NCBI GenBank assembly: GCA_947448735.1 | Contig: CANFOS010000022.1 | Location: 1-64,000, forward strand | Source of the DNA: Comamonadaceae bacterium | Lineage (GTDB): Bacteria; Pseudomonadota; Gammaproteobacteria; Burkholderiales; Burkholderiaceae_C | Length of the DNA stretch: 64,000 nt | Direction: 5' to 3' | Part shown: piece after piece, positions 43,237 to 51,023 of the stretch | How the letters are laid out: each line of letters starts with the position of its first letter | Position numbering within the stretch: position 1 is the stretch's first letter | Notes under the pieces: generated by a model | Told to the model about the DNA's origin: nothing | What the model saw: the letters and a program-made list of their open reading frames with translations, nothing else | The model's database searches: none | Program-made: the position numbers and the translations under genes

Positions 43237-44217
43237 ATGAAATTCAAATCACTGATCATGAGCAGCACCATCATCGCCTCGTTGCTCTCCATGTGCGCAG
43301 GCGTATGGGCCTCGGAAGAATGGCCGACCAAGCAGCCTATCCGGCTGATCGTTCCCTTTGACGCCGGCGCCGGCACGGATGCCATTCACCGTTTTTATGC
43401 ACAAAAACTTTCTAAAGTCCTGGGCCAGCAGATCATCATCGAAAACCTCGGTGGCGCTGGCGGTGCAATCGGCACACAAAAGGTGGCGCGTGCACCGGCT
43501 GACGGATACACGCTACTCGGCACGCTTATCACGGGGATTGCCGCCTTGCCGCACATGCAAAAGCTTCAGTACGACAGTTTGAAAGACCTGACGCCAATCG
43601 CACGCATTGGTTATCCCGTTACCCTTCTGGGTGTCAACAAGGACATGGGCATCAACACGGTGCAGGAACTGGTTGCCGCCGCCAAAAAGGAGCCAGGCAA
43701 GATCGCGTATGGCTCGGCAGGTATCGGCAGCGCGCCACAGTTCCGTTTTGAAGCTCTGATAGCTGAAACCGGCGTCCAGCTCGAGCATGTGCCTTACAAA
43801 GGAGGCACTGCCTACGTGGCCGACCTGCTGTCAGGCCGCATACACACCTTTGCGGATGGCACCCTTGGTGCGAGTCTGGGCAAGGCCGACAAAGTCAAGC
43901 TGCTCGCAGTGCTCGACGACAAGCGGGTGTCCGATTTTCCTAAAGTTCCGGCCATCAGCGAGGTCATGCCTGGCTACAAGATTCCGCCTACCTGGTATTT
44001 GCTGGAAGGTCCGGCCGGCCTGCCTCCTGCCATCGTGACGCGCCTGGCCACCGAGCTGGCTGCGATTTCGAAACAGCCTGAAACTGCCGAGTTCATGTTC
44101 AACCTGCGCGCCCGGCCAAGCACGGACCCAGCCAACTTCAACATCGCCGCCGAGGTCCAGTCTGCCTACGACATGTACGGCAAGATGATCCGCGAACGCA
44201 ATATCAAGGCGCCCTGA
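43237..44217 (+). CDS. Bug/TctC-family periplasmic receptor, copy B
   Basis: This 326-residue receptor is nearly parallel to copy A throughout: EWPTKQPIRLIVPFDAGAGT, DLTPIARIGYPVTLLGVNKD, VPYKGGTAYVADLLSGRIHT. Differences cluster in the signal peptide and in scattered pocket positions (for instance FVDSILGSQ against FADGTLGAS), so the two may bind related but distinct ligands. ATG 43237 starts the signal peptide MKFKSLIMSS. The TGA overlaps by one base the ATG of the hydrolase gene (TGATG). Confidence 0.9.
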   Translation: MKFKSLIMSSTIIASLLSMCAGVWASEEWPTKQPIRLIVPFDAGAGTDAIHRFYAQKLSKVLGQQIIIENLGGAGGAIGTQKVARAPADGYTLLGTLITGIAALPHMQKLQYDSLKDLTPIARIGYPVTLLGVNKDMGINTVQELVAAAKKEPGKIAYGSAGIGSAPQFRFEALIAETGVQLEHVPYKGGTAYVADLLSGRIHTFADGTLGASLGKADKVKLLAVLDDKRVSDFPKVPAISEVMPGYKIPPTWYLLEGPAGLPPAIVTRLATELAAISKQPETAEFMFNLRARPSTDPANFNIAAEVQSAYDMYGKMIRERNIKAP

Positions 44218-45536
44218 TGCCACACAACAGTTCTGGGGCTGCGAGCGGCGCAGTATCACGTATGGCTGCACGCCTGGATGCCGCGTTGAGAGCCGCCAGT
44301 GCACACCCAAGCGTCCTGGCAGTCGCACACGGCCTAGACGTGAGGATACGCATGGGCGTTGTCGATGACGCGCCACCCTTACACAGTGCTGCAATAGACA
44401 TCTGTATTCTCAACGGCGAAGTATCGATTGAACCGGCTTGGCGTGAGCCGGCGACCGTCAGCATTTTTGCCAGTCAAGGCACTTGGGATCAAGCGCTGGC
44501 CATCGTCCCGCCACCGCTGTTCCAGTCGTTCTCGGCCTGGCAGATTCGCAACCCGGCGTTCACGATCACCGGTGAGCCGCTGGCGATTGCGCAGTGCCGC
44601 GCCTTCCTTGAATGCCTGATCGAACGCTGGCACATCAAGGCATCAACGGCCGATGCCAAAAGCCTTTCGCTGGAAAGCATCACAGGTCGCTACCACCGTG
44701 TTGCCGGACCACAGGGCCGAAACGCCGATATCTTTGTTGAAACGGCGGGCCAGGGTCAGCCACTGCTGTGTCTGCATACCGCCGGAGCAGATTCTCGCCA
44801 GTACCACGGCGTGATGAGTGGCCTCGCGACGGTTAGCAGCTACAAGACCATCGCCTTTGATATGCCTGCGCATGGCCGATCCATGCCAACCGATGACTGG
44901 GATGGCGAAGACTACAGGCTGGATCAGGCCAGCTATGTGGCGTGGTGCGTAGAAGTGATCAAACAGGTGATCTGCCAACCAGTAACGCTGCTGGGCTGCT
45001 CAATGGGCGCCGCCATCGCGCTTGCGATTGCCGCCCAGCACCCCGATCTTGTGACGGCAGTGATAGCCTTGGAAGCGCCGGTAAGACCTCGGGGCAGGCG
45101 CAATGCTTACCTCACGCACGGGCAGGTTAACGCTGGCTGGCACACGTCGGCCTATGTGCGCGGCCTGATGAGCCCGCTCAGTCCACTAGCCTACCGGCGG
45201 CGGGCCGCCTGGATCTACGCTCAGGGCGGCCCGGGCGTTTATGACGGTGACCTGCAGTTTTACTCCGATGAATTTGATGGCGAAGCCATTGCCAAAGCGA
45301 TCGACGGCAGACACACGCCTGTCGTGTTGATGACTGGCCACTACGACTTTTCGGCCACGGTGGCCGATGCAAAGGCACTGGCCGGGTGGATTGCGCATTC
45401 GCGCGTTGTTGAAATGCCCGAGCTAGGTCACTTTCCCATGACCGAAAACCCGGGCGCATTGTTGGCCTACCTCGTCCCCGAACTTGAGCGGCTTGAAAAG
45501 GCCACGACCCCTCTCAGGAGAAAAACACATGTCTGA
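44217..45536 (+). CDS. Alpha/beta hydrolase with unassigned N-terminal domain
   Basis: This 439-residue protein has, from about residue 170, the alpha/beta-hydrolase fold: LLCLHTAGADSRQYHGVMSG (oxyanion region), the nucleophile Ser in LLGCSMGAAIALAIAAQHPD, Asp in VLMTGHYDFSATV and His in VEMPELGHFPMTENP. The first 160 residues (IRMGVVDDAPPLHSAAIDIC onward) form a separate domain that I do not recognise, with some resemblance to sterol-carrier-like folds. Ring-cleavage or ester hydrolases are common in such clusters. It overlaps copy B by one base and the next gene by 8 bases. Confidence 0.78.
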   Translation: MPHNSSGAASGAVSRMAARLDAALRAASAHPSVLAVAHGLDVRIRMGVVDDAPPLHSAAIDICILNGEVSIEPAWREPATVSIFASQGTWDQALAIVPPPLFQSFSAWQIRNPAFTITGEPLAIAQCRAFLECLIERWHIKASTADAKSLSLESITGRYHRVAGPQGRNADIFVETAGQGQPLLCLHTAGADSRQYHGVMSGLATVSSYKTIAFDMPAHGRSMPTDDWDGEDYRLDQASYVAWCVEVIKQVICQPVTLLGCSMGAAIALAIAAQHPDLVTAVIALEAPVRPRGRRNAYLTHGQVNAGWHTSAYVRGLMSPLSPLAYRRRAAWIYAQGGPGVYDGDLQFYSDEFDGEAIAKAIDGRHTPVVLMTGHYDFSATVADAKALAGWIAHSRVVEMPELGHFPMTENPGALLAYLVPELERLEKATTPLRRKTHV

Positions 45537-45945
45537 TACAAACCCAAAACGTTCCGAAAAATTTAACCAAGGTCTGGCAGTGCGTCGCGCGGTGCTGGGT
45601 GACGCCTATGTGAATAAGTCACTGGGCGACCCAGACCCATTCATGGAGCCGATGCAAAAGCTGGTAACCGAGTGGTGCTGGGGCGAAGTCTGGACCAGAC
45701 CCGGCTTAGACCGCAAGACGCGAAGCATCATCAATCTGTCTATGCTGACAGCGCTGAACCGCCCGCAAGAAATCAAACTGCATGTGCGCGGTGCACTCAA
45801 TAACGGTCTGAGCAAAGACGAGATCATGGAAATCTTCTTGCAAAGCGCTGTCTACTGCGGCGTGCCTGCAGCGCTCGATAGCTTCAAGATTGCAAAGGAA
45901 GTCTTCAAGGAGGAAGCCGAGGCAGCGGCCAAGCCGACGCCCTGA
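45529..45945 (+). CDS. Carboxymuconolactone decarboxylase family protein (PcaC-like)
   Basis: This 138-residue protein matches 4-carboxymuconolactone decarboxylases: TRPGLDRKTRSIINLSMLTA, then EIKLHVRGALNNGLSKDEI, then AVYCGVPAALDSFKIAKEVF. The His in KLHVRGA is at the position of a conserved PcaC residue. The redox CxxC of AhpD-type relatives is absent, so a decarboxylase or lactone-processing role fits better. ATG 45529 overlaps the hydrolase gene. It is the last gene of the island; about 220 bases without recognisable features follow. Confidence 0.82.
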   Translation: MSDTNPKRSEKFNQGLAVRRAVLGDAYVNKSLGDPDPFMEPMQKLVTEWCWGEVWTRPGLDRKTRSIINLSMLTALNRPQEIKLHVRGALNNGLSKDEIMEIFLQSAVYCGVPAALDSFKIAKEVFKEEAEAAAKPTP

Positions 45946-46163
45946 GCTTCGATCGACTCTTGTTTCCGGCGACAGCGTAGCCAGGAAGGATCGGTGGCAA
46001 GCTTGCGCGCCAATTGGTCTAGCACAATGTTTTAGCCAGGGTGCGCGACGCCTGGCAAACAGCTCACAGCCAGCAGCGGCGCAACGGTAGCAGTACAAAG
46101 CGAGGAAATGAGCTCATCAAGCCAGAAGTGGAGGATGTCCCTGGCTTGTATGGGTGTTTCCGC

Positions 46164-47015
46164 TCAGTTGCATGCCGCGCCCGTGGCACGGGTAAAGCTT
46201 TGGCCTTGCGCTAGCGCCAGATTGCCTTGCGCCGTGGTCAGGCGCAGGGCGTTCTCAGTCGCTTGCAACACCAGCTCGCCGCTGCTGCCAGCCGGTACGC
46301 GCAGTTCGGTACCGTTGATCGTGCCCGCCAGGTCGCGCGTGCGATCACGCCAGCCCAGCGTGCCTTCAAAGGTCTGGTACTTTTGCTTCAGGCGAATGCT
46401 GGCCCCGCGCAGCAAGCCCCCCGCACACCACAGGCCATCGACCCGCGCCGGTACCGTCCACAAATGGATCTTGCTTGACTTTTCAAGCCCCACCGCCTTG
46501 TTGGGAACAGGCACCACGGTTGTGCGGTCAGGCTTCCAGTCGCCCATGTCCCAGTCATGCGAGACGATGCGTGTGCCCGGCTTGAGGCCCAACAGGGAAG
46601 GGCGCAATTTCAAATTGAACTCGGGCAGCAAATACATCGTGACCACCGTGGCGAGTGCCAAGTCAGTCTTGAACAGATCCTGTTCCCGAAATTCAGTCTT
46701 GTCCGCCACGCCCGCAGTGCGCGCATTGGTTTTGCTGGCTTCAACCAGGCGCGGGTCAATCTCGACGCCCAGCCCGGTCGCCTCAAACCGCTTGGCAGCC
46801 AGAATCACGATGCGCCCATCACCTGAGCCCAGGTCAATCACATGGTCACCCCGCTTGACGCCTGCAGCGTTCAGCATTTCCAGCGTGACATTGTCTGGCG
46901 AGGTGATGAAGGGCACTTCGTCGCTCAGCTGGGCGCGGCTGTGGCCAGCGGCGAGTGCAAGCCAGATGATCAACAGTGATGGCAATGATGTGAGGTGGCT
47001 GTAACAGGCTGGCAT
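46164..47015 (-). CDS. SAM-dependent methyltransferase-like protein, exported
   Basis: This 283-residue protein has a cleavable signal-like N-terminus (LPSLLIIWLALAAGHSRA) and a Rossmann methyltransferase core: GDHVIDLGSGDGRIVILAAK (motif I), GLGVEIDPRLVEASK, and EFREQDLFKTD. A methyltransferase fold behind a signal peptide is unusual; relatives annotated as periplasmic methyltransferases are common in betaproteobacteria but functionally unknown. The C-terminal 80 residues form an extra beta-rich domain. ATG 47015 begins the signal sequence; an earlier ATG reads into the gap. Confidence 0.78.
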   Translation of the reverse strand: MPACYSHLTSLPSLLIIWLALAAGHSRAQLSDEVPFITSPDNVTLEMLNAAGVKRGDHVIDLGSGDGRIVILAAKRFEATGLGVEIDPRLVEASKTNARTAGVADKTEFREQDLFKTDLALATVVTMYLLPEFNLKLRPSLLGLKPGTRIVSHDWDMGDWKPDRTTVVPVPNKAVGLEKSSKIHLWTVPARVDGLWCAGGLLRGASIRLKQKYQTFEGTLGWRDRTRDLAGTINGTELRVPAGSSGELVLQATENALRLTTAQGNLALAQGQSFTRATGAACN

Positions 47016-47107
47016 AGTGGTGAAGGTATGTTGCTTAGGTTGTGAAGGGTTAGGCGTGCTGCGCTGACCAATAAGATACCACCGGCTGCAGGCGGCTTGA
47101 ATGTGCA

Positions 47108-47725
47108 TCAGCCAATGCTACTTGCCTTGTTGCTGGCATCAAGCCAGGTGCCGGGTGCCAAACCGTCGATTGAAAACGGCCCCACTGCCGCGCGAATCAG
47201 CCGCAGCGTCGGAAACCCCACCGCAGCCGTCATGCGCCGCACCTGCCGGTTGCGCCCCTCACGAATCACCAGCGCCAGCCAAGAGGCCGGTTGCGTCTGC
47301 CGCACCCGGATAGGTGGGTCGCGCGGCCACAGCGCGGGCGGCTCTTGCATGCGCTCGGCGCGCGCTGGCAGCGTGATGCCGTCATTGAGTTGCACGCCCG
47401 CGCGCAAGGCTGCCAGTGCAGCATCGTCTGGCACGCCTTCGACCTGCACCCAATAGGTCTTTTCCATCTTGAAGCGCGGGTCAGCAATCCGCGCCTGTAA
47501 CTGACCGTCGCTGGTCAGCAGCAGCAGGCCTTCACTGTCGGCGTCTAGGCGGCCCGCCACATACACATCCGGCACGTCAATCAAGTCCTTCAGCCCGCGC
47601 CAGCGCCCTTCAGCCGTGAACTGGCTCAGGACGCCGTAGGGCTTGTTAAAGCAGATCAGGCGGGGGAGGGTTGGTTTGGGTTGCAAGGCTTGGCCTGTGT
47701 CAACCCTCGACAGAAGGCCATCCAC
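47108..47725 (-). CDS. rluE: rRNA large-subunit pseudouridine synthase RluE-like
   Basis: This 205-residue RsuA/RluE-family synthase has RLICFNKPYGVLSQFTAEG, the catalytic Asp in VYVAGRLDADSEGLLLLTSD, KTYWVQVEGVP, and REGRNRQVRRMTAAVGFPTL. It lacks an S4 domain, as RluE does, which modifies U2457 of 23S rRNA in E. coli. The start at 47725 is the first reasonable ATG and leaves a 25-residue extension before the core. Confidence 0.87.
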   Translation of the reverse strand: MDGLLSRVDTGQALQPKPTLPRLICFNKPYGVLSQFTAEGRWRGLKDLIDVPDVYVAGRLDADSEGLLLLTSDGQLQARIADPRFKMEKTYWVQVEGVPDDAALAALRAGVQLNDGITLPARAERMQEPPALWPRDPPIRVRQTQPASWLALVIREGRNRQVRRMTAAVGFPTLRLIRAAVGPFSIDGLAPGTWLDASNKASSIG

Positions 47726-47728
47726 AAT

Positions 47729-48028
47729 TCACGTGCCGGTACTTTTGGGTTTTGCGGGCTTTGGCGCAGTTCCTGGTACTTTCAATCCAAAAGCGTCGGC
47801 CATGCGGCGAGCACGTTCAGCAGACAGTGTGAGCGCCGCGTCTAGTTCCTCCGGTGAAGGTATCAGGCGGTTTTCATGAGGTGGTTTCGTCATTGTGGTC
47901 GCATCAAAGCCGCGCATAGTGGTTTGGTCAATCGCGCTAATTTTGTACAGCGCACTGGCCGAAGAGTGAATGGTTTCAAATGCATCGGATTTAAAGCCGG
48001 TATTGTTCGCTGTTGGAGCTTTGCTCAT
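47729..48028 (-). CDS. Small protein in the MNT/HEPN operon, XRE-antitoxin-like N-terminus
   Basis: A 99-residue protein. The first 45 residues (SDAFETIHSSASALYKISAI) resemble the N-terminus of HigA/XRE antitoxins (DAFEAIHxxASxLxxxGAIDxxTMRxFD), but the helix-turn-helix that should follow is absent. The C-terminal half (EELDAALTLSAERARRMADA) is a charged helix ending FGLKVPG and a Pro/Lys tail. It may be a shortened antitoxin or a chimera. The ATG overlaps the HEPN stop (ATGA), making it the third gene of that operon. Confidence 0.5.
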   Translation of the reverse strand: MSKAPTANNTGFKSDAFETIHSSASALYKISAIDQTTMRGFDATTMTKPPHENRLIPSPEELDAALTLSAERARRMADAFGLKVPGTAPKPAKPKSTGT

Positions 48029-48420
48029 AAGAGCCAGTCACTCGTAAATCTCTTTTCAACTTCTTCTAAAAAAGTCTTCGCGTGCTGCAATGCCCAGAGC
48101 GCTTCTTCTTCAGTGATCGGGTCACCTTTGTAGTCTGCCACCAGTCGCAAGTCTTCAGCTCGGTTGAACGCTCTGCCAAGCTCCACTGGGAACAAACCCG
48201 GTTTCACCAAATGCAATGAAAAAGCGGCAATCAAACCACTGTGTGTTTTGGCAATCTCAGGCGGTACAGGCGCTTTTGAAGCAATCAAAGAAGCCCGAGC
48301 CGCATCAAACATGGCGTATTAGGCGCGGTTGCATGCGCCATCGTTGTCACCGTCTTGCAAAAGCTTGTCGGCACTTGCCAGTGCGCGTCGGGCTTTGGTC
48401 ATCAATTCTTGCGCGTTCAT
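48025..48420 (-). pseudogene. HEPN-domain toxin interrupted by an in-frame TAA
   Basis: From ATG 48420, which overlaps the MNT stop, the frame reads MNAQELMTKARRALASADKL, then LQDGDNDGACNRA, then TAA (48321-48319), then YAMFDAARASLIASKAPVPP and AKTHSGLIAAFSLHLVK to the end. HEPN partners of MNT proteins normally have NRAYYAMFDAARA, so one Tyr codon has become TAA. The rest is intact for 131 residues. Translation could restart at ATG 48312, giving 95 residues without the first helix. HEPN proteins are RNases or AMPylation targets in MNT/HEPN modules. Confidence 0.85.
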
Positions 48421-48761
48421 AAAGTGATGCCGTCACGCGTAATGTTGTGCAGCAAGTGCGGGTTGCTGTAACTTTCCGGATGTGCCCATTCAGCTTCCCA
48501 AACGGGCAGCGGTTGAATGCGGATGCCCGTGTCCAGCAGAATGTCGTAGGCAATGTCATTCATCGCCATTTTGGTTTTAATGAATGACCCAACAGCACCT
48601 TTGAGGATGATGGCCACGTCTGCATCGCTCTCGTCATGTTCGGTGCCCCGCGCGCGGCTACCGAACAAGATTGCTTTTTGCGTTGGGTAGGCGTGCGCTA
48701 CGCGCTTTGCGAATGCGCGCGTGGCAGTTAATGTGTTGGTGGTGACGTTTGCATCAGTCAT
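48417..48761 (-). CDS. MNT-type minimal nucleotidyltransferase antitoxin
   Basis: This 114-residue protein has the nucleotidyltransferase signature AILFGSRARGTEHDESDADV: the GS and DxD metal-binding residues are intact. MNT antitoxins AMPylate their HEPN partner and thereby neutralise it. ATG 48761 was chosen because a palindrome sits just upstream at 48780-48802 and the earlier frame is non-conserved. The stop overlaps the HEPN start (ATGA). Confidence 0.85.
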   Translation of the reverse strand: MTDANVTTNTLTATRAFAKRVAHAYPTQKAILFGSRARGTEHDESDADVAIILKGAVGSFIKTKMAMNDIAYDILLDTGIRIQPLPVWEAEWAHPESYSNPHLLHNITRDGITL

Positions 48762-48779
48762 ATATTCATATTCCCCTGA

Positions 48780-48802
48780 ATGATCTACGTAAAACAGATC
48801 AT
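48780..48802 (-). promoter_or_regulatory. Inverted repeat upstream of the MNT gene
   Basis: ATGATCT (48780-48786) and AGATCAT (48796-48802) are perfect inverted arms with a 9-base centre, 18 bases upstream of the MNT start. TTGATG overlapping its upstream arm could serve as a -35 box; no good -10 is seen. It is a probable operator. Confidence 0.5.
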
Positions 48803-48833
48803 CAACAAGCCAAAGTTTTCTGTACAGAAAATC

Positions 48834-48853
48834 AACTGGAGTCTGATCCAATT
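48834..48853. repeat. Short dispersed motif, copy 2
   Basis: AACTGGAGTCTGATCCAATT matches the motif at 1156-1176 and 52103-52123. It lies between the MNT gene and trxC. Confidence 0.5.
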
Positions 48854-48939
48854 CTAGAGGTAACCCCCGTCTTTGAGCACCAAATAAGCATTTGGCTCAG
48901 GGCATATGGCGATGGAGCTGCAAAAAACGCAGCAAACCG

Positions 48940-49380
48940 TCAGCCCGGTATGTTCTGCCTCGTCCAGCGCACGATGTCGCTGGCGCTCATGGCGCCGGCC
49001 TGGCGGGCCAGCTCGCGGCCATTGACAAACAGCGCCAGCGTCGGAATGCTGCGGATCTGATAGCGCGACCCCAGCGCCTGCTGGGCCTCGGTGTCAACCT
49101 TGGCCACGCGCACGTTAGGTTCCAGCTGGGCGGCAGCCTGCACATAGCCAGGCGCCATCTGCCGGCACGGCCCGCACCACGGCGCCCAAAAGTCCACCAG
49201 CAGCGGGATTTGGTTGCGCTGCAAGTGCTTGTCAAACGCAGCTTCAGCCAGGTCAACCGGCTTGCCATCAAACAGCGGCTGCTTGCACTGCCCGCAGTCA
49301 GGCGCGCTGGCAAGCTGGTCGGCCCGCACGCGGTTGGTGGTTTGGCAATGGGGGCAGACGATGTGCAGGGATTCAGTCAT
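48940..49380 (-). CDS. trxC: Thioredoxin 2 (zinc-containing)
   Basis: This 146-residue thioredoxin has an N-terminal zinc ribbon (VCPHCQTTNRV and DCGQCKQPLF) followed by a thioredoxin fold with the redox WCGPC motif in VDFWAPWCGPCRQMAPGYVQ. SIPTLALFVNG holds the cis-proline. The family acts as a cytosolic disulfide reductase in oxidative stress. ATG 49380 gives the usual MTESLHIVCPHC start; an in-frame reading upstream runs through the DUF924 remnant. Confidence 0.94.
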   Translation of the reverse strand: MTESLHIVCPHCQTTNRVRADQLASAPDCGQCKQPLFDGKPVDLAEAAFDKHLQRNQIPLLVDFWAPWCGPCRQMAPGYVQAAAQLEPNVRVAKVDTEAQQALGSRYQIRSIPTLALFVNGRELARQAGAMSASDIVRWTRQNIPG

Positions 49381-49436
49381 GTGGACTAGCTTGTGGCTGG
49401 TGGGCGGGAATGCAAGGCTTGCCAGGATGCCCGAGC

Positions 49437-49549
49437 TTAAAACGAAGACCCCTGCGCGGCCAGAAAAGCCAGATCCTCCGCTGTGTAGCTGCGCCTCAGA
49501 ATCGCGTTGCGGTGGGCTAACGGCCAAAGCGGTCGAGGATGGTCTCGTG
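49437..49549 (-). pseudogene. DUF924 C-terminal remnant 2 (frameshifted)
   Basis: On the minus strand HETILDRFGR is followed, after a one-base shift, by AHRNAILRRSYTAEDLAFLA and AQGSSF plus a stop. This is the DUF924 tail (H-x-I-x-x-RFGRFPHRNAILGR...GSSF) with a frameshift at the FGR-FPH junction. Only this tail remains, just upstream of trxC. Compare remnant 1 at 39616-39717. Confidence 0.6.
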
Positions 49550-49586
49550 GGTTGATTGGTGTCAGATTTTGGTGAGTATGCTCATT

Positions 49587-49640
49587 TTTTTATAGCTGCT
49601 CGTGCATGTTTTTATTGGACTGGAGGCCTAAAACATCGGT
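49587..49640 (+). repeat. Dispersed repeat copy
   Basis: TTTATAGCTGCTCGTGCATG, then TTTTTATTGGACTGGAGGCC, matches the intact copy at 6096-6157. A second, weaker piece lies at 49737-49797 (AGCTATAAGCC...TGATAGCTTTT). The 49550-49796 gap holds these and no convincing gene. Confidence 0.6.
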
Positions 49641-49796
49641 AAAACAGGTCAAAACGGCATTTTTGGGCCTTTTCGAGGCTGACGCTGCCGCACCTCGGTC
49701 TTTTGACGTTAAAAACTGGCTGTTTAAACCTTCAAAAGTAGCTATAAGCCAATCAGTACCTGAGCGAGTAATTCCTGTATTGATAGCTTTTAAAGA

Positions 49797-51008
49797 TTAA
49801 TTGGACTTCAATTTCAGCTTGGCCATTTCCTGCGCTTTGGCCTCAGCCAGACTTTTGAGAACGTTGGGGTTCTGGGGCTGCAGCTCTTGGGCTTTGGCCA
49901 AGTAATTCAAAGCCAAGTCTTTATGCCCATCCTTGAGCAGGCGCTCGCCATAGGTAAGGTTCATCTCAAAAGATGCTGGGAAACGGCCTGCGCCAGCTTT
50001 GAGGATGTCCATTGCATGAGACGCCTTGCCAGCTTTGGTGAAGTAATCTGCGGCATCGATGTAAGCAAATGCCTTGTTGGGTTTAAGTTTTATACCCTGG
50101 AGCATCACCGCTTCAGCATCCATCCCCATGCCCATCAGCGCATCCGCTTTATTAAAGTAGGCCTGCCACATATCGGGATTCGCTTTCATTTGTTTTTCTG
50201 CGAACTCCAGACCTTTGGGGAACATTTTCTGCTCGTTGTACCAAAAGGACAGCACCCCTAAACCTTGAGGTGACTGAGGATCAATGCGTAGGAGGTCATC
50301 TAAGTCGCGCTTGGCGAGTTCAAACTGCTTTTGTTGCAGGTAAATCTGCGCACGCTGGCTGAGCGCAAATACATCGTCAGCAGGGTTATCGTTTGTCAGG
50401 GCGTAATCGATACACCGCAAGGCATCTCTTAGATTTTTATTGTTTCTGAAATAAGAAGCGGCTACAACCGGATCAACTTTTTCGATGATCTTTAATGCCA
50501 CCTCCTTCAGCACAGCATCTGGTTCACCGACGAAAACACCGTCGACCAGAAGCAGATTTTCGGGTGATTTCCTGATACGGACGTGATATCTGCTTTCGTC
50601 TGGCTTTCCGATAAACGTTATGTCACCGCCAATGGACTGGTTTGTGACCCCCATGAAGTCACGCACGGCCATTTGGATGGCGTGAACGTCAATGCCGCCT
50701 GCCATGGGAAAGGAACTGACTTTTGAAAGTTCTTCGCCAGGGGCTTTGCCCGTGACCGTGCTGCGCTTTTTGGTTGTTGTCGCCATCGCATTGATGATCT
50801 TTAGTTCATCCACCAGCCGTGCGGTCGCGATTTGGGGAGAATACCCTCGGTCTGAAAATCCAGTGGGTATCAGCAAGGGCTCAATGCCAAAGGAGTCATC
50901 CATTCCTGACTTGGCCACCCCAATGGCCACCACCAAAGCAGAAGTACCCGCCAGCAAGCTGGTAAAAATATCTTTGACAGTGGCGGCTCGTGGCAGTTGA
51001 AATTTCAT
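49797..51008 (-). CDS. TPR-repeat protein with N-terminal membrane segment
   Basis: This 403-residue protein has an N-terminal hydrophobic segment (IFTSLLAGTSALVVAIGVAK), a middle region with GYSPQIATARLVDELKII of unknown type, and tetratricopeptide repeats from about residue 215 to 390: ALRCIDYALTNDNPADDVFA, AKRDLDDLLRIDPQSPQGLG, and ALNYLAKAQELQPQNP. It is probably anchored in the inner membrane as a scaffold. It lies 15 bases downstream of a secreted hydrolase gene and is likely co-transcribed; no known pair of this kind comes to mind. Confidence 0.7.
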   Translation of the reverse strand: MKFQLPRAATVKDIFTSLLAGTSALVVAIGVAKSGMDDSFGIEPLLIPTGFSDRGYSPQIATARLVDELKIINAMATTTKKRSTVTGKAPGEELSKVSSFPMAGGIDVHAIQMAVRDFMGVTNQSIGGDITFIGKPDESRYHVRIRKSPENLLLVDGVFVGEPDAVLKEVALKIIEKVDPVVAASYFRNNKNLRDALRCIDYALTNDNPADDVFALSQRAQIYLQQKQFELAKRDLDDLLRIDPQSPQGLGVLSFWYNEQKMFPKGLEFAEKQMKANPDMWQAYFNKADALMGMGMDAEAVMLQGIKLKPNKAFAYIDAADYFTKAGKASHAMDILKAGAGRFPASFEMNLTYGERLLKDGHKDLALNYLAKAQELQPQNPNVLKSLAEAKAQEMAKLKLKSN

Positions 51009-51023
51009 CGGTCTCAACTTGGT

